Below, one piece after another: positions 1-10,424 of a stretch of DNA of 64,000 bases. The notes beneath the pieces were generated by a model. It made no database searches. It saw only the letters and a program-made list of their open reading frames with translations, and was not told where the DNA came from. Position 1 is the first letter of the stretch; each line of letters begins with the position of its first letter. This DNA comes from Cellvibrio japonicus Ueda107 (GTDB lineage: Bacteria > Pseudomonadota > Gammaproteobacteria > Pseudomonadales > Cellvibrionaceae), in contig NC_010995.1 in the NCBI RefSeq assembly GCF_000019225.1, positions 810,001 to 874,000 of the forward strand, given 5' to 3'. The position numbers were made by a program, and so were the translations under genes.

Positions 1-2173
<2,173 letters not shown>

Positions 2174-2341
2174 ATATAACAGAATCGATTGTTGGTTCGT
2201 CGGTGAGTAAACAACACTCACTGCATCACCGGACTTCATGTAGATACACAATACATCCCAGCACACTTTACCAATCACCACCCTTTATGAGTCAACCTGG
2301 CAGCCGAGTAGCGGCGTAGGACCAGAATGCTCAAACCGAAT

Positions 2342-2459
2342 TGCTTGACGACCATAGCGAGTTGGAACCACCTGATCCCATCCCGAACTCAGAAGTGAAA
2401 CGACTTAGCGCCGATGGTAGTGTGGGGTCTCCCCATGTGAGAGTAGGTCATCGTCAAGC
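2342..2459 (+). rRNA. rrf: 5S ribosomal RNA
   Basis: The 5' TGCTTGACGACC pairs with the 3' GGTCATCGTCAAGC to form the terminal helix. The internal CCTGATCCCATCCCGAACTCAG is the conserved 5S loop B/C region. It lies about 170 nt after the 23S 3' end, as expected for the distal end of an rrn operon. The ends are set by the helix and could shift by one or two bases. Confidence 0.95.
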
Positions 2460-2470
2460 GCCTAATACTG

Positions 2471-2509
2471 AAACCCCCTGTGGCAGCCGCCCAGGGGGTT
2501 TTTATTTTT
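2471..2509 (+). terminator. Intrinsic terminator of the rRNA operon
   Basis: A stem of AACCCCCTG against CAGGGGGTT with a short GC-rich loop is followed by TTTTATTTTT. It sits 11 nt after the 5S gene and ends the rrn operon before alr. Confidence 0.9.
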
Positions 2510-2644
2510 CTGGATTTCCCTTGTTTTGAGGCAAGTGCCTCCTCTCCTAGCATTTGATTTAACGAGATCAGAACTAATAGCTGGCTTTTAGCACGCAAGT
2601 TTGTTTATATGATCCACCATCCTTCCCCTGATTTACTTCCTGCA

Positions 2645-3748
2645 ATGATTACTAGCTCAGGTATTCTGACCATTGATCTTCATGCCATTTGTGCTAATTG
2701 GCATTTTCTTAAAAATCAAGTTGCCCCTCATGTTGATGTTGCAGCTGTTGTCAAGGCTAATGCATATGGCTTAGGTGCAGTACCTGTTGTTAGGGCTTTG
2801 CGAAAAGAAGGATGCACCACGTTTTTCTTTGCTACCAAAGAAGAGGCACTTGCCTCCGGTTTGAATGGTGAACATTGCCTGAAAATAGTACTAAGCGGAG
2901 TAAGATCTGGGGATGAGCCGTTTTTTGTTGAAGGCCAACTTACGCCAGTACTTTATTCATTGGCAGATGTGCAACGATGGAATGCGTATGCTAAAAATTG
3001 TTGCAAACGACTTCCTTGTATTTTAAAGGTCGATACTGGCATGACCCGCATGGGGATGAGTATCGAAGAGCTGGAAGCTTTTTGTGAAGCACATGCATCT
3101 ATTCATATAGCTCCCCTATTTTTAATGAGTCATTTGGCATGTGCTGACACTCCGTCTCATCCGGCAAATCAGCGCCAATTACAATTATTTAAACAGGCTT
3201 TGGACATTGCGCAAGTCCGCTTTCCGGAGATAAAGGCTAGTTTGGCGAATTCTGCCGGAATACTTTTGGGAGCAGATTGGCACTTCGATCTTGTTCGTCC
3301 AGGGGCGGCTCTTTATGGCATTAATCCTGTTAGTGGTATTCCCAATTTATTGAAGCCGGTTATCACATTGAGTTTACCTGTGTTGCAAATTCGCTCTCTT
3401 CAGCATGATGCCTATGTTGGTTACAGTGCGACTCACTTTGCAAAAGCTGGTAGTCGCCTTGCTGTTGTGGCTGGCGGCTATGCTGACGGTATTCATCGCA
3501 CATTGGGGTTTAAGCCATTAGCCCAGTTTAATGGTATGGCCTTTGAAGCAGTTGGTCGGGTATCTATGGATTCCTGTGTGTTTGATATTTCGCAATGCCC
3601 GGAGAATAGACTTCCTCAAGTGGGTGATTATCTTGAGGTGGTTAATGAGAGTTTATCTTTAAATTTCTTGATGGAGAGAAACGCGAGCCTGGGGTATGAA
3701 GTGTTAAATAGCCTTGGGACACGTTTCCATCGTATATATCAGGAGTGA
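2645..3748 (+). CDS. alr: Alanine racemase (PLP-dependent)
   Basis: Interconverts L- and D-alanine for peptidoglycan synthesis in the cytoplasm. The signature AVVKANAYGLG holds the PLP-binding lysine (K37 from this start). The C-terminal domain has VGYSATH, which holds the second catalytic tyrosine, and the conserved RVSMDS motif. The frame is open from an upstream ATG at 2609, giving 379 aa. The ATG at 2645 gives 367 aa and places the lysine where family members have it (about residue 33-38). Neither start has a clear Shine-Dalgarno. The gene directly follows the rrn terminator and precedes birA by 3 nt, so the two are probably co-transcribed. Confidence 0.93.
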   Translation: MITSSGILTIDLHAICANWHFLKNQVAPHVDVAAVVKANAYGLGAVPVVRALRKEGCTTFFFATKEEALASGLNGEHCLKIVLSGVRSGDEPFFVEGQLTPVLYSLADVQRWNAYAKNCCKRLPCILKVDTGMTRMGMSIEELEAFCEAHASIHIAPLFLMSHLACADTPSHPANQRQLQLFKQALDIAQVRFPEIKASLANSAGILLGADWHFDLVRPGAALYGINPVSGIPNLLKPVITLSLPVLQIRSLQHDAYVGYSATHFAKAGSRLAVVAGGYADGIHRTLGFKPLAQFNGMAFEAVGRVSMDSCVFDISQCPENRLPQVGDYLEVVNESLSLNFLMERNASLGYEVLNSLGTRFHRIYQE

Positions 3749-3751
3749 CAG

Positions 3752-4756
3752 ATGCTGGATGCCGACTTTCTGGATAAAGGCCGATTGCGCTCAATTCTTA
3801 ATTGCCTTTCGGATGGTAATTTCCATTCAGGTGAAGAGTTGGGCACATTGTTGGGGGTTAGTCGTGCAGCTGTATGGAAACAATTGCAAAAGTTGGAGCA
3901 ATTGGGAATTCATGTTGCTTCGGTTAAGGGAAAAGGTTATTCAATTGCTGGTGGATTGGATCTGCTGGATGTCGATATTCTGAAAGAAGATCTGTCCGTT
4001 ATAGGACAGAATGACTGGTGTCAGCTGAATGTTGTTCCTTTTTTGGATTCCACCAATACATTTTTAATGCAACTACCAACTGCACACGCTGCCATTTGCC
4101 TGGCGGAGGTACAAACGGCTGGACGGGGGCGTCGAGGCCGTCACTGGCATAGTCCTTTCGCACAGAATATCTATTTATCTATTGGTTGGGGGTTCGAGGG
4201 GGGAGCCGCTGCTCTGGAGGGACTTAGCTTGGCGACGGGCGTCGCTGTTGTTCGAGCGCTGGAGCGCCTGGGGTTTAGTGGCATAAGCCTCAAATGGCCA
4301 AATGATGTGCTTTATGAGCAAAAAAAACTTGCAGGTATTCTGATTGAAATGAGTGGTGATCCATCTGGTAGTTGTCAGGTGGTTGTCGGTGTTGGATTAA
4401 ATGTAAACATGTCGTTATCTGTTGCGCCTGAGATAGGTCAGCCATGGACAGATTTGTCGTTGATAGCTCAAGTGTTAGGCATTGTTCATCCCGGCCGTAA
4501 TATCTTGGCGGCAATGCTGATAGATGAATTAGTGCAATTGCTAAAGTCGTATAGCAATACTGGCTTCGTTGCGTATAAGCCTGAATGGGAAGCGCGTAAT
4601 GCTCATAAAGGACTATCAGTTGAACTTGTCAGCCCTGTCAGTTGTGTTAGTGGCGTTGTGCTTGGCGTTAACCCACAAGGGGCATTGCGCCTACAAACAG
4701 CAGAGGGAGAACAATTATTTTATGGTGGAGAGATCTCCCTGAGAACTGCATCATGA
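3752..4756 (+). CDS. birA: Bifunctional biotin-[acetyl-CoA-carboxylase] ligase / biotin repressor
   Basis: Activates biotin to biotinyl-AMP and attaches it to the AccB carrier; as a dimer it can repress biotin genes. An N-terminal winged helix is visible at about residues 24-65 (HSGEELGTLLGVSRAAVWKQ), so this is the repressor-type, two-function form. The ligase core has GRGRRGRHW at 124-132 as the biotinyl-AMP loop and KWPNDVLYEQKKLAGILIE as the biotin/ATP site. The length of 334 aa is normal. Its TGA stop overlaps the coaX ATG (ATGA), indicating translational coupling. Confidence 0.95.
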   Translation: MLDADFLDKGRLRSILNCLSDGNFHSGEELGTLLGVSRAAVWKQLQKLEQLGIHVASVKGKGYSIAGGLDLLDVDILKEDLSVIGQNDWCQLNVVPFLDSTNTFLMQLPTAHAAICLAEVQTAGRGRRGRHWHSPFAQNIYLSIGWGFEGGAAALEGLSLATGVAVVRALERLGFSGISLKWPNDVLYEQKKLAGILIEMSGDPSGSCQVVVGVGLNVNMSLSVAPEIGQPWTDLSLIAQVLGIVHPGRNILAAMLIDELVQLLKSYSNTGFVAYKPEWEARNAHKGLSVELVSPVSCVSGVVLGVNPQGALRLQTAEGEQLFYGGEISLRTAS

Positions 4757-5511
4757 TTCTGCAAATTGACATGGGGAATACTCGCCTGAAATGGCGGGTG
4801 AAAAACAAGTTGGCTAGTCTGGTTGAAGGACATTGTCTGTGGAGTGATGCCGAGGATGCACTCATGGCGTCGCTGATGCCCTATGGTGGGTTGATCAGTC
4901 GGATACTTGTGGCAAGTGTTAGGTCACAGGAAGACAATCAGGCGTTCATGCAGCTGCTTGGTCGTCTTACCCCTCTTGTGCCGGAGTTTGCTTATAGCCA
5001 GAGTCATAATGATGGTTTGGTAAATGGTTATGCCGATCCGGAGCGTTTGGGGGTAGACAGATGGTTAGCTTTGCTCGCAGGGTATGACAGACATAAAGCA
5101 TATCCTTTTATGCTTATGTCAGCAGGTACTGCATTAACACTCGACCTCGTGGATGGGCAGGGGCACCATCTGGGAGGGTATATAGCCCCCGGGTTGGACG
5201 TGTTTGTCCGGGCTGTCTCTCATTCGGCAGCTCAAATTAATGTTGTTAAAAGCAATAATTTATTTGACGCTTCACCTGGTCGGTCTACGGTAGATGCTGT
5301 TCATCATGCATTTGCGGCAATGTTGTCGGGGTTAGTGCAGAAATCATATGAACTGCTGTCCAGGAATAACGGTTTTGCTCCTGTGTTATTGATCACAGGG
5401 GGGGATGCGGATGTGGTGAAAGGCTTGTTCCATCAGGGGATAACCTGTCCTGATTTGGTCTTTAGTGGGCTGGATATTTATTTTGATCTTCGCGCGGGGA
5501 ATAACGGGTAA
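4753..5511 (+). CDS. coaX: Type III pantothenate kinase
   Basis: Phosphorylates pantothenate in the first step of coenzyme A synthesis; CoaX enzymes need a monovalent cation and escape CoA feedback. The ASKHA-fold phosphate loop DMGNTRLKWRV is at residues 6-16, DRWLALLAGY near residue 100 and SAGTALTLDLVDG near 120. The length of 252 aa fits the family. It overlaps birA by 4 nt. The birA-coaX pair upstream of tRNA-tuf is shared with Pseudomonas. Confidence 0.94.
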   Translation: MILQIDMGNTRLKWRVKNKLASLVEGHCLWSDAEDALMASLMPYGGLISRILVASVRSQEDNQAFMQLLGRLTPLVPEFAYSQSHNDGLVNGYADPERLGVDRWLALLAGYDRHKAYPFMLMSAGTALTLDLVDGQGHHLGGYIAPGLDVFVRAVSHSAAQINVVKSNNLFDASPGRSTVDAVHHAFAAMLSGLVQKSYELLSRNNGFAPVLLITGGDADVVKGLFHQGITCPDLVFSGLDIYFDLRAGNNG

Positions 5512-5516
5512 ATCCT

Positions 5517-6218
5517 ATGCGGCTCATATTTATCTTTTTATTTGTGGCAAATGTGGCATTTTTTGCAAGTGTTTATTTGTCCGAAGAGACGAAGCAAGGT
5601 CCATCTGCCAGGCAATCTGAACAAGGTGCAATGGAACCACAAAATAATCTCGTGCTTTTATCCGAGCAGCAGGGCGGAGCGGAGAAAAAAATTGTAAAAC
5701 CCAATGTGTTATCAAGCGCTATTACAGATGTATCGCGTAACGATCTTTGTACGATGGTTGGGCCTTATGCCCAGCTTCTGCATGCGGAGTATTTGGTGGA
5801 AAAGCTGCAGGCGCTTGGTGTTGCAGCTCAGGTTACCAGTGTAGGAATTAAAGATGGTGATATGTATTGGGTGTATTTGCAGCCGGAGATGTCCGAAAAA
5901 GAAGCGCTTCGCCGGCTGTATGAACTGCAGCGAAAAAATATTGAGAGCTACATTATCACCAAGGGGGAGTTAACAAATGGCATTTCCTTTGGACGCTATG
6001 GTGATCCGGCTGAAGCTGATCAGAAAATGCGGGATGTTAAAGCTCAAGGATATGATGCCCAAATCCTTGTGGTCCCCAAGTTATTAAATGAGACCTGGGT
6101 ATTGCTTGAGCGTAGTGGAGAAGAAAAAATTTCTGCGTCTGTATGGAGTGAATTGCTGGCGCAGCATAAAAATTTAGAAAAACGACAAAATTTATGTTTG
6201 GGTGTTGCTTCCCAGTAA
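5517..6218 (+). CDS. Membrane-anchored SPOR-like domain protein
   Basis: Starts with a single hydrophobic segment (residues 2-22) without a cleavage site or lipobox, so it is probably an inner-membrane anchored periplasmic protein. After a low-complexity linker, residues about 75-150 (from LCTMVGPYAQLLHAEYLVEKL) resemble the SPOR peptidoglycan-binding fold, and a second, weaker copy may follow at about 160-215. Pseudomonas has a SPOR-type gene at this place after coaX. It begins 5 nt after coaX and ends before the tRNA promoter. The precise role, perhaps cell-wall or division related, is inferred from the fold only. Confidence 0.72.
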   Translation: MRLIFIFLFVANVAFFASVYLSEETKQGPSARQSEQGAMEPQNNLVLLSEQQGGAEKKIVKPNVLSSAITDVSRNDLCTMVGPYAQLLHAEYLVEKLQALGVAAQVTSVGIKDGDMYWVYLQPEMSEKEALRRLYELQRKNIESYIITKGELTNGISFGRYGDPAEADQKMRDVKAQGYDAQILVVPKLLNETWVLLERSGEEKISASVWSELLAQHKNLEKRQNLCLGVASQ

Positions 6219-6233
6219 ATGTTTCACTAGAAT
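6205..6233 (+). promoter_or_regulatory. Sigma-70 promoter of the tRNA-tuf operon
   Basis: TTGCTT (6205-6210) and TAGAAT (6228-6233) are separated by exactly 17 nt. A C-rich CTCGCCTCC discriminator follows, as is usual for stringently controlled stable-RNA promoters. It overlaps the end of the SPOR-protein gene and lies about 30 nt upstream of the first tRNA. Confidence 0.7.
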
Positions 6234-6264
6234 CTCGCCTCCACAATAAGTCGTGGTCAAAAAG

Positions 6265-6340
6265 GCTGGCGTAGCTCAGTAGGTAGAGCAGCTGACTTGT
6301 AATCAGCCGGTCGGGGGTTCAATTCCTCTCGCCAGCTCCA
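6265..6340 (+). tRNA. tRNA-Thr (anticodon TGT)
   Basis: The acceptor stem GCTGGCG/CGCCAGC is complete with an encoded CCA. The anticodon stem GCTGA/TCAGC encloses the loop CTTGTAA, giving anticodon TGT (reads ACA). First of four tRNAs in front of tuf. Confidence 0.96.
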
Positions 6341-6435
6341 TTTTTGATTAGGTTTTGATCGTAACTGTGTGAATTTATTGAAAAAAATAGATTGACAGTC
6401 GGTGGGCAAGGCCGGAAAATGCCGGCGCAAATTCG

Positions 6436-6519
6436 GCAGGGGTTCCCGAGCGGCCAAAGGGATCAGACTGTAAATCTGACGCGCGAGCTTCGGTGGTTCG
6501 AATCCACCCCCCTGCACCA
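6436..6519 (+). tRNA. tRNA-Tyr (anticodon GTA)
   Basis: Class II tRNA with a long variable arm. The acceptor GCAGGGG pairs with CCCCTGC and is followed by A and encoded CCA. The anticodon loop CTGTAAA gives GTA. The body aligns closely with E. coli tRNA-Tyr (TTCCCGAGCGGCCAAAGGG). Confidence 0.96.
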
Positions 6520-6600
6520 AATTGAATGCTATCCATTGTTAGTGTCAATGGTAGGCTCAGGAGCGATAGCTCTGGTAGCTTAGGCCAATATCTGATTTAA

Positions 6601-6674
<74 letters not shown>

Positions 6675-6692
6675 AATTGTTAAGCGATTTTG

Positions 6693-6768
6693 GCTCATGT
6701 AGCTCAGTTGGTAGAGCACACCCTTGGTAAGGGTGAGGTCGGCAGTTCAAATCTGCTCATGAGCTCCA
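6693..6768 (+). tRNA. tRNA-Thr (anticodon GGT)
   Basis: The acceptor GCTCATG pairs with CATGAGC; T discriminator and encoded CCA follow. The anticodon stem CACCC/GGGTG encloses TTGGTAA, giving GGT. Its 3' end is 76 nt before the tuf start codon, so the tuf mRNA is released by tRNA 3' processing. Confidence 0.96.
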
Positions 6769-6844
6769 TAACATGCTGCGGAAGGTATCTTTCGCGGCTT
6801 TTTTGTCTGTGTACTTGAACTCTACGTCTGAGGAGGCGCTCGCA

Positions 6845-8068
6845 ATGGCGAAGGAAAAGTTTGAACGTAACAAGCCCCACGTCAACGTGGGCACCATTGG
6901 TCACGTTGACCACGGTAAAACCACCCTGACTGCTGCACTGACCAAAGTGTGCGCAGAAACCTGGGGCGGTGCTTTCGTTGCCTATGACGGTATCGATAAC
7001 GCGCCAGAAGAGAAGGCTCGTGGTATTACCATTAACACCTCTCACGTAGAGTACGATTCTGCTGTGCGTCACTACGCCCACGTAGACTGCCCAGGCCACG
7101 CCGACTATGTGAAGAACATGATCACCGGTGCTGCCCAGATGGACGGCGCTATCCTGGTGTGCGGTGCGACCGACGGTCCGATGCCGCAAACCCGTGAGCA
7201 CATCCTGTTGTCCCGTCAGGTAGGCGTACCTTTCATCGTGGTATTCCTGAACAAGGCTGACCTGCTGGCAGAAGACTGCGGTGGTGTAGGCACTGACGAA
7301 TACAATGAAATGCTGGAATTGGTAGAGATGGAGCTGCGTGAGCTGCTGTCCACCTACGACTTCCCCGGTGATGACACCCCAATTATCGCTGGTTCTGCCC
7401 TGATGGCGCTGAACGGCCAGGACGACAACGGCCTGGGTGTTTCTGCGGTGCGTAAACTGGTTGAGTCCCTGGATGCTTACATCCCTGAGCCAGTTCGTGC
7501 GATTGACCAGCCGTTCCTGATGCCGGTAGAAGACGTGTTCTCTATCTCAGGTCGCGGCACTGTGGTAACCGGTCGTGTTGAGCGCGGTATTATCAAAGTG
7601 GGTGAAGAGATTCAGATCGTTGGTCTGAAAGACACCACCAAGACTACCTGTACGGGTGTTGAAATGTTCCGCAAGCTGCTCGACGAAGGTCGTGCGGGCG
7701 AGAACGTGGGTGTTCTGTTGCGCGGTACCAAGCGTGATGAAGTTGAGCGTGGCCAGGTTCTGTGTAAGCCAAACTCTGTAACACCCCACACCAAGTTTGA
7801 ATCTGAAGTGTACGTTCTGTCCAAAGAAGAAGGTGGTCGTCACACGCCCTTCTTCAAGGGTTACCGTCCACAGTTCTATTTCCGTACCACTGACGTGACG
7901 GGTGCTGTTGAGCTGCCGGAAGGCGTAGAGATGGTAATGCCGGGTGACAACATCAAGATGGTTGTTACCTTGATTCACCCGATTGCGATGGAAGAAGGCC
8001 TGCGCTTTGCTATCCGTGAAGGTGGTCGTACTGTTGGTGCTGGTGTGGTTGCTAAAATCATTCAGTAA
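6845..8068 (+). CDS. tuf: Elongation factor Tu, copy 1
   Basis: GTPase that brings aminoacyl-tRNA to the ribosome. Motifs: G1 GHVDHGKT (19-26), G3 DCPGH (81-85, with catalytic H85) and G4 NKAD (136-139). The frame is open to 6773, but the ATG at 6845 begins the conserved MAKEKFERNKPHVNVG. At 407 aa it is about 10 residues longer than E. coli EF-Tu, mostly through an acidic/Gly-rich insertion at 141-152 just after NKAD. It is the tRNA-linked tuf copy. From codon 5 to the stop it is identical to the second copy at 23725. Confidence 0.98.
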   Translation: MAKEKFERNKPHVNVGTIGHVDHGKTTLTAALTKVCAETWGGAFVAYDGIDNAPEEKARGITINTSHVEYDSAVRHYAHVDCPGHADYVKNMITGAAQMDGAILVCGATDGPMPQTREHILLSRQVGVPFIVVFLNKADLLAEDCGGVGTDEYNEMLELVEMELRELLSTYDFPGDDTPIIAGSALMALNGQDDNGLGVSAVRKLVESLDAYIPEPVRAIDQPFLMPVEDVFSISGRGTVVTGRVERGIIKVGEEIQIVGLKDTTKTTCTGVEMFRKLLDEGRAGENVGVLLRGTKRDEVERGQVLCKPNSVTPHTKFESEVYVLSKEEGGRHTPFFKGYRPQFYFRTTDVTGAVELPEGVEMVMPGDNIKMVVTLIHPIAMEEGLRFAIREGGRTVGAGVVAKIIQ

Positions 8069-8075
8069 GTGTTTG

Positions 8076-8107
8076 CAGCAGCCGTATTAAACGGCTGCTG
8101 TTCTATT
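8076..8107 (+). terminator. Hairpin between tuf and tRNA-Trp
   Basis: A perfect 10-bp stem CAGCAGCCGT/ACGGCTGCTG with a 5-nt loop follows tuf and is trailed by TTCTATT. The weak T-run suggests partial termination or an RNA-processing site rather than a full stop, because tRNA-Trp follows only 5 nt later. Confidence 0.55.
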
Positions 8108-8112
8108 GATTT

Positions 8113-8188
8113 AGGCCAGTAGTTCAGTTGGTAGAGCGTCGGTCTCCAAAACCGAATGTCGGGGGTTCGAGTCCCTCCTGGCCTGCCA
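8113..8188 (+). tRNA. tRNA-Trp (anticodon CCA)
   Basis: The acceptor AGGCCAG pairs with CTGGCCT; G discriminator and encoded CCA follow. The anticodon loop CTCCAAA gives CCA. It lies between tuf and secE, as in Pseudomonas and E. coli. Confidence 0.96.
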
Positions 8189-8208
8189 AACTCATAAGGT
8201 AAGTTGCG

Positions 8209-8577
8209 ATGACGACAAATACTGAAGAGAAGGTTTATCGCCTTGATGCTCTGAAGTGGGCATTGGTTATCGCGCTGGTTTCCGTCGGTGTTTACGGCAA
8301 TTCCTATTATTCTGCTGAGTCTGTCCTGTATCGTGCTATTGCGTTGCTGGCATTGGCCGGTGTGGCGATTTTGATTGCTACCAACACGGCTAAAGGCTCT
8401 GCAATCGTTGATGTGATTCGCGGTGCCTTTGTAGAGTTGCGTAAAGTTGTGTGGCCTACACGTCAGGAAACCAACCAGACAACGCTGATTGTTGTTGCAC
8501 TGGTTATTGTGACGTCCATTATTTTATGGTTGCTCGATACTCTGCTTGGGTTTATCGCATCAAGCATCATTGGATAG
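8209..8577 (+). CDS. secE: Preprotein translocase subunit SecE
   Basis: Essential small subunit of the SecYEG inner-membrane channel. The 122-aa length and three hydrophobic segments (about 16-33, 42-60 and 92-118) match the gammaproteobacterial three-helix form. The conserved cytoplasmic amphipathic stretch FVELRKVVWPTRQE precedes the last helix. It is 20 nt after tRNA-Trp and 7 nt before nusG. Confidence 0.96.
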   Translation: MTTNTEEKVYRLDALKWALVIALVSVGVYGNSYYSAESVLYRAIALLALAGVAILIATNTAKGSAIVDVIRGAFVELRKVVWPTRQETNQTTLIVVALVIVTSIILWLLDTLLGFIASSIIG

Positions 8578-8584
8578 GTGTTTT

Positions 8585-9118
8585 ATGGCTAAGCGTTGGT
8601 ACGTAGTGCACGCCTATTCAGGCTATGAAAAAAAAGTTGCTGCTTCTTTGCGTGAGCGTGTAGCTCTGCACGGTATGGAAGACAGTTTTGGTGAGATTTT
8701 GGTTCCGACAGAAGAAGTTGTCGAGATGCGCGGTGGCCAAAAGCGCAAGAGCGAGCGTAAGTTTTTTCCGGGTTATGTTCTGGTTCAGATGGAATTGAAT
8801 GACGATACATGGCATTTGGTAAAAGACACTCCGCGAGTGATGGGCTTTATTGGTGGCAAGGCTGATCAGCCTGCTCCTATCACTGAAAAAGAAGCTGAAG
8901 CAATTCTTCGCCGTGTTGATGACTCCATGGAGAAGCCGAAGCCAAAAACCATTTTCGAACCTGGCGAAATGGTGCGTGTTATCGATGGTCCCTTTAACGA
9001 CTTTAATGGTGTCGTTGAAGAGGTCAACTACGATAAAAACCGTTTGCGTGTAGCTGTTTTGATTTTTGGTCGTTCAACTCCTGTTGAGTTGGAGTTTGGT
9101 CAGGTAGAGAAAACCTGA
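8585..9118 (+). CDS. nusG: Transcription termination/antitermination factor NusG
   Basis: Binds RNA polymerase as a processivity factor and links it to Rho or to the ribosome through S10. The N-terminal NGN domain starts MAKRWYVVHAYSGYEKKV. The C-terminal KOW motif is at about 125-155 (FEPGEMVRVIDGPFNDFNG). The frame extends upstream into secE, but the ATG at 8585 gives the family length (177 aa). Confidence 0.97.
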   Translation: MAKRWYVVHAYSGYEKKVAASLRERVALHGMEDSFGEILVPTEEVVEMRGGQKRKSERKFFPGYVLVQMELNDDTWHLVKDTPRVMGFIGGKADQPAPITEKEAEAILRRVDDSMEKPKPKTIFEPGEMVRVIDGPFNDFNGVVEEVNYDKNRLRVAVLIFGRSTPVELEFGQVEKT

Positions 9119-9138
9119 TATCGATTATGTTTCAAGTG

Positions 9139-9168
9139 CCCTTCTTTGCTTTCGCAAAGAGGGGTTTT
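9139..9168 (+). terminator. Terminator-like hairpin after nusG
   Basis: CCCTTCTTTGC and GCAAAGAGGGG form a stem with a TTTC loop, followed by TTTTCG. The T-run is short, so this may be an attenuator between secE-nusG and the rplK operon. The remaining leader to 9274 carries a possible weak promoter (TTGGTT 9191, TAAGAC 9213, 16-nt spacer) and is where L1 autoregulation is expected. Confidence 0.6.
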
Positions 9169-9274
9169 CGTGTCTTTGATGGCTGCTGTCTTGGTTATCA
9201 AAGCGGGGAGCCTAAGACAATTTTGCTTGCCAAAGCTTAATTCGAGGCGTTAACACCCATAGGGGAGTAGCAAA

Positions 9275-9706
9275 ATGGCAAAGAAAGTAACCGCTTATGT
9301 CAAGCTGCAAGTTGCAGCTGGTAAAGCCAACCCAAGTCCACCAGTTGGTCCTGCATTGGGTCAGCATGGTGTGAACATTATGGAGTTCTGTAAAGCGTTT
9401 AACGCCCAAACTCAGGGTATGGAAGTGGGTGCGCCCGTTCCCGTTATTATCAGCGTTTACAGTGACCGCAGTTTCACCTTTGTAATGAAAACCCCTCCAG
9501 CGTCTTTCTTGTTGAAGAAGGCTGCTGGTATCACTAGCGGTAGTGGTCGCCCCAATACCAATAAGGTCGGTAAGGTAAATCGTGCGCAATTGGAAGCTAT
9601 TGCTACCACCAAGCTGCCTGACCTGACTGCAGCTGATATGGATGCAGCCGTGCGTACCATCGCCGGTTCTGCTCGCTCAATGGGTCTGGATGTAGAGGGT
9701 GTATAA
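9275..9706 (+). CDS. rplK: 50S ribosomal protein L11
   Basis: L11 builds the GTPase-associated centre of the large subunit and is the thiostrepton-site protein. The N-terminal proline-rich KANPSPPVGPALGQHGVNIMEFCKAFN and the C-terminal rRNA-binding part (SGRPNTNKVGKV) are visible. The 143-aa length is normal. The Shine-Dalgarno GGGGAG lies in ATAGGGGAGTAGCAAAATG. It precedes rplA by 2 nt, so translation is coupled, as needed for L1 feedback control. Confidence 0.97.
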   Translation: MAKKVTAYVKLQVAAGKANPSPPVGPALGQHGVNIMEFCKAFNAQTQGMEVGAPVPVIISVYSDRSFTFVMKTPPASFLLKKAAGITSGSGRPNTNKVGKVNRAQLEAIATTKLPDLTAADMDAAVRTIAGSARSMGLDVEGV

Positions 9707-9708
9707 GA

Positions 9709-10404
9709 ATGGCTAAATTAACCAAGCGTCAGCGCGCCATTAATGAAAAAGTAGACGGCAGCAAACAGTATTCTATCGACGATGCCGTTGCTCTGTTGAA
9801 AGAGCTCTCTAATGTGAAGTTCGCTGAAACAGTAGATGTGTCTATTAACCTGGGCATTGATCCACGTAAATCAGATCAGTCTGTTCGCGGTGCTACCACT
9901 CTGCCACACGGCAATGGTAAAGACGTTCGTGTAGCTGTATTCACCCAGGGTGCTAATGCTGAGGCGGCTAAAGCTGCCGGTGCAGAGTTCGTGGGTATGG
10001 ATGAACTGGCTGCTGAAATCAAAGCTGGCAAGATGGATTTCGATGTTGTTATTGCCAGCCCTGACGCAATGCGTGTCGTTGGTCAGTTGGGTCAGGTACT
10101 CGGCCCCCGCGGTTTGATGCCAAACCCCAAGACCGGCACTGTAACCCCTGATGTTGTCACAGCAGTGAAAAATGCTAAGGCTGGTCAGGTTCGTTACCGT
10201 GCTGAGAAAGGCGGTATCATCCATGGCGGTATCGGTAAAATCTCTTTCGAAACTGTCGCTCTGAAAGAAAACCTGGAAGCTTTGATTAGCGACCTGAAAA
10301 AAGCTAAGCCTGCATCTTCAAAAGGTGTTTACCTGAAGAAAGTAACCCTGAGTACTACCATGGGACCAGGCTTGGTGATTGATCAGTCTTCTCTGGCCGT
10401 TTAA
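9709..10404 (+). CDS. rplA: 50S ribosomal protein L1
   Basis: Forms the mobile L1 stalk that guides deacylated tRNA from the E site; in E. coli it also represses its own L11-L1 operon by binding the mRNA leader. The conserved GPRGLMPNPKTGTVT is at about residues 130-144. At 231 aa it is a typical length. Its ribosome-binding site lies in the last codons of rplK. Confidence 0.97.
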   Translation: MAKLTKRQRAINEKVDGSKQYSIDDAVALLKELSNVKFAETVDVSINLGIDPRKSDQSVRGATTLPHGNGKDVRVAVFTQGANAEAAKAAGAEFVGMDELAAEIKAGKMDFDVVIASPDAMRVVGQLGQVLGPRGLMPNPKTGTVTPDVVTAVKNAKAGQVRYRAEKGGIIHGGIGKISFETVALKENLEALISDLKKAKPASSKGVYLKKVTLSTTMGPGLVIDQSSLAV

Positions 10405-10424
10405 GCCAGGAAGCAAGAACTTTG

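Noticed and set aside
6773..6844. 24-codon N-terminal extension of the first EF-Tu
   Set aside because: The second identical EF-Tu lacks it, and the extension starts only 5 nt after the mature tRNA end.
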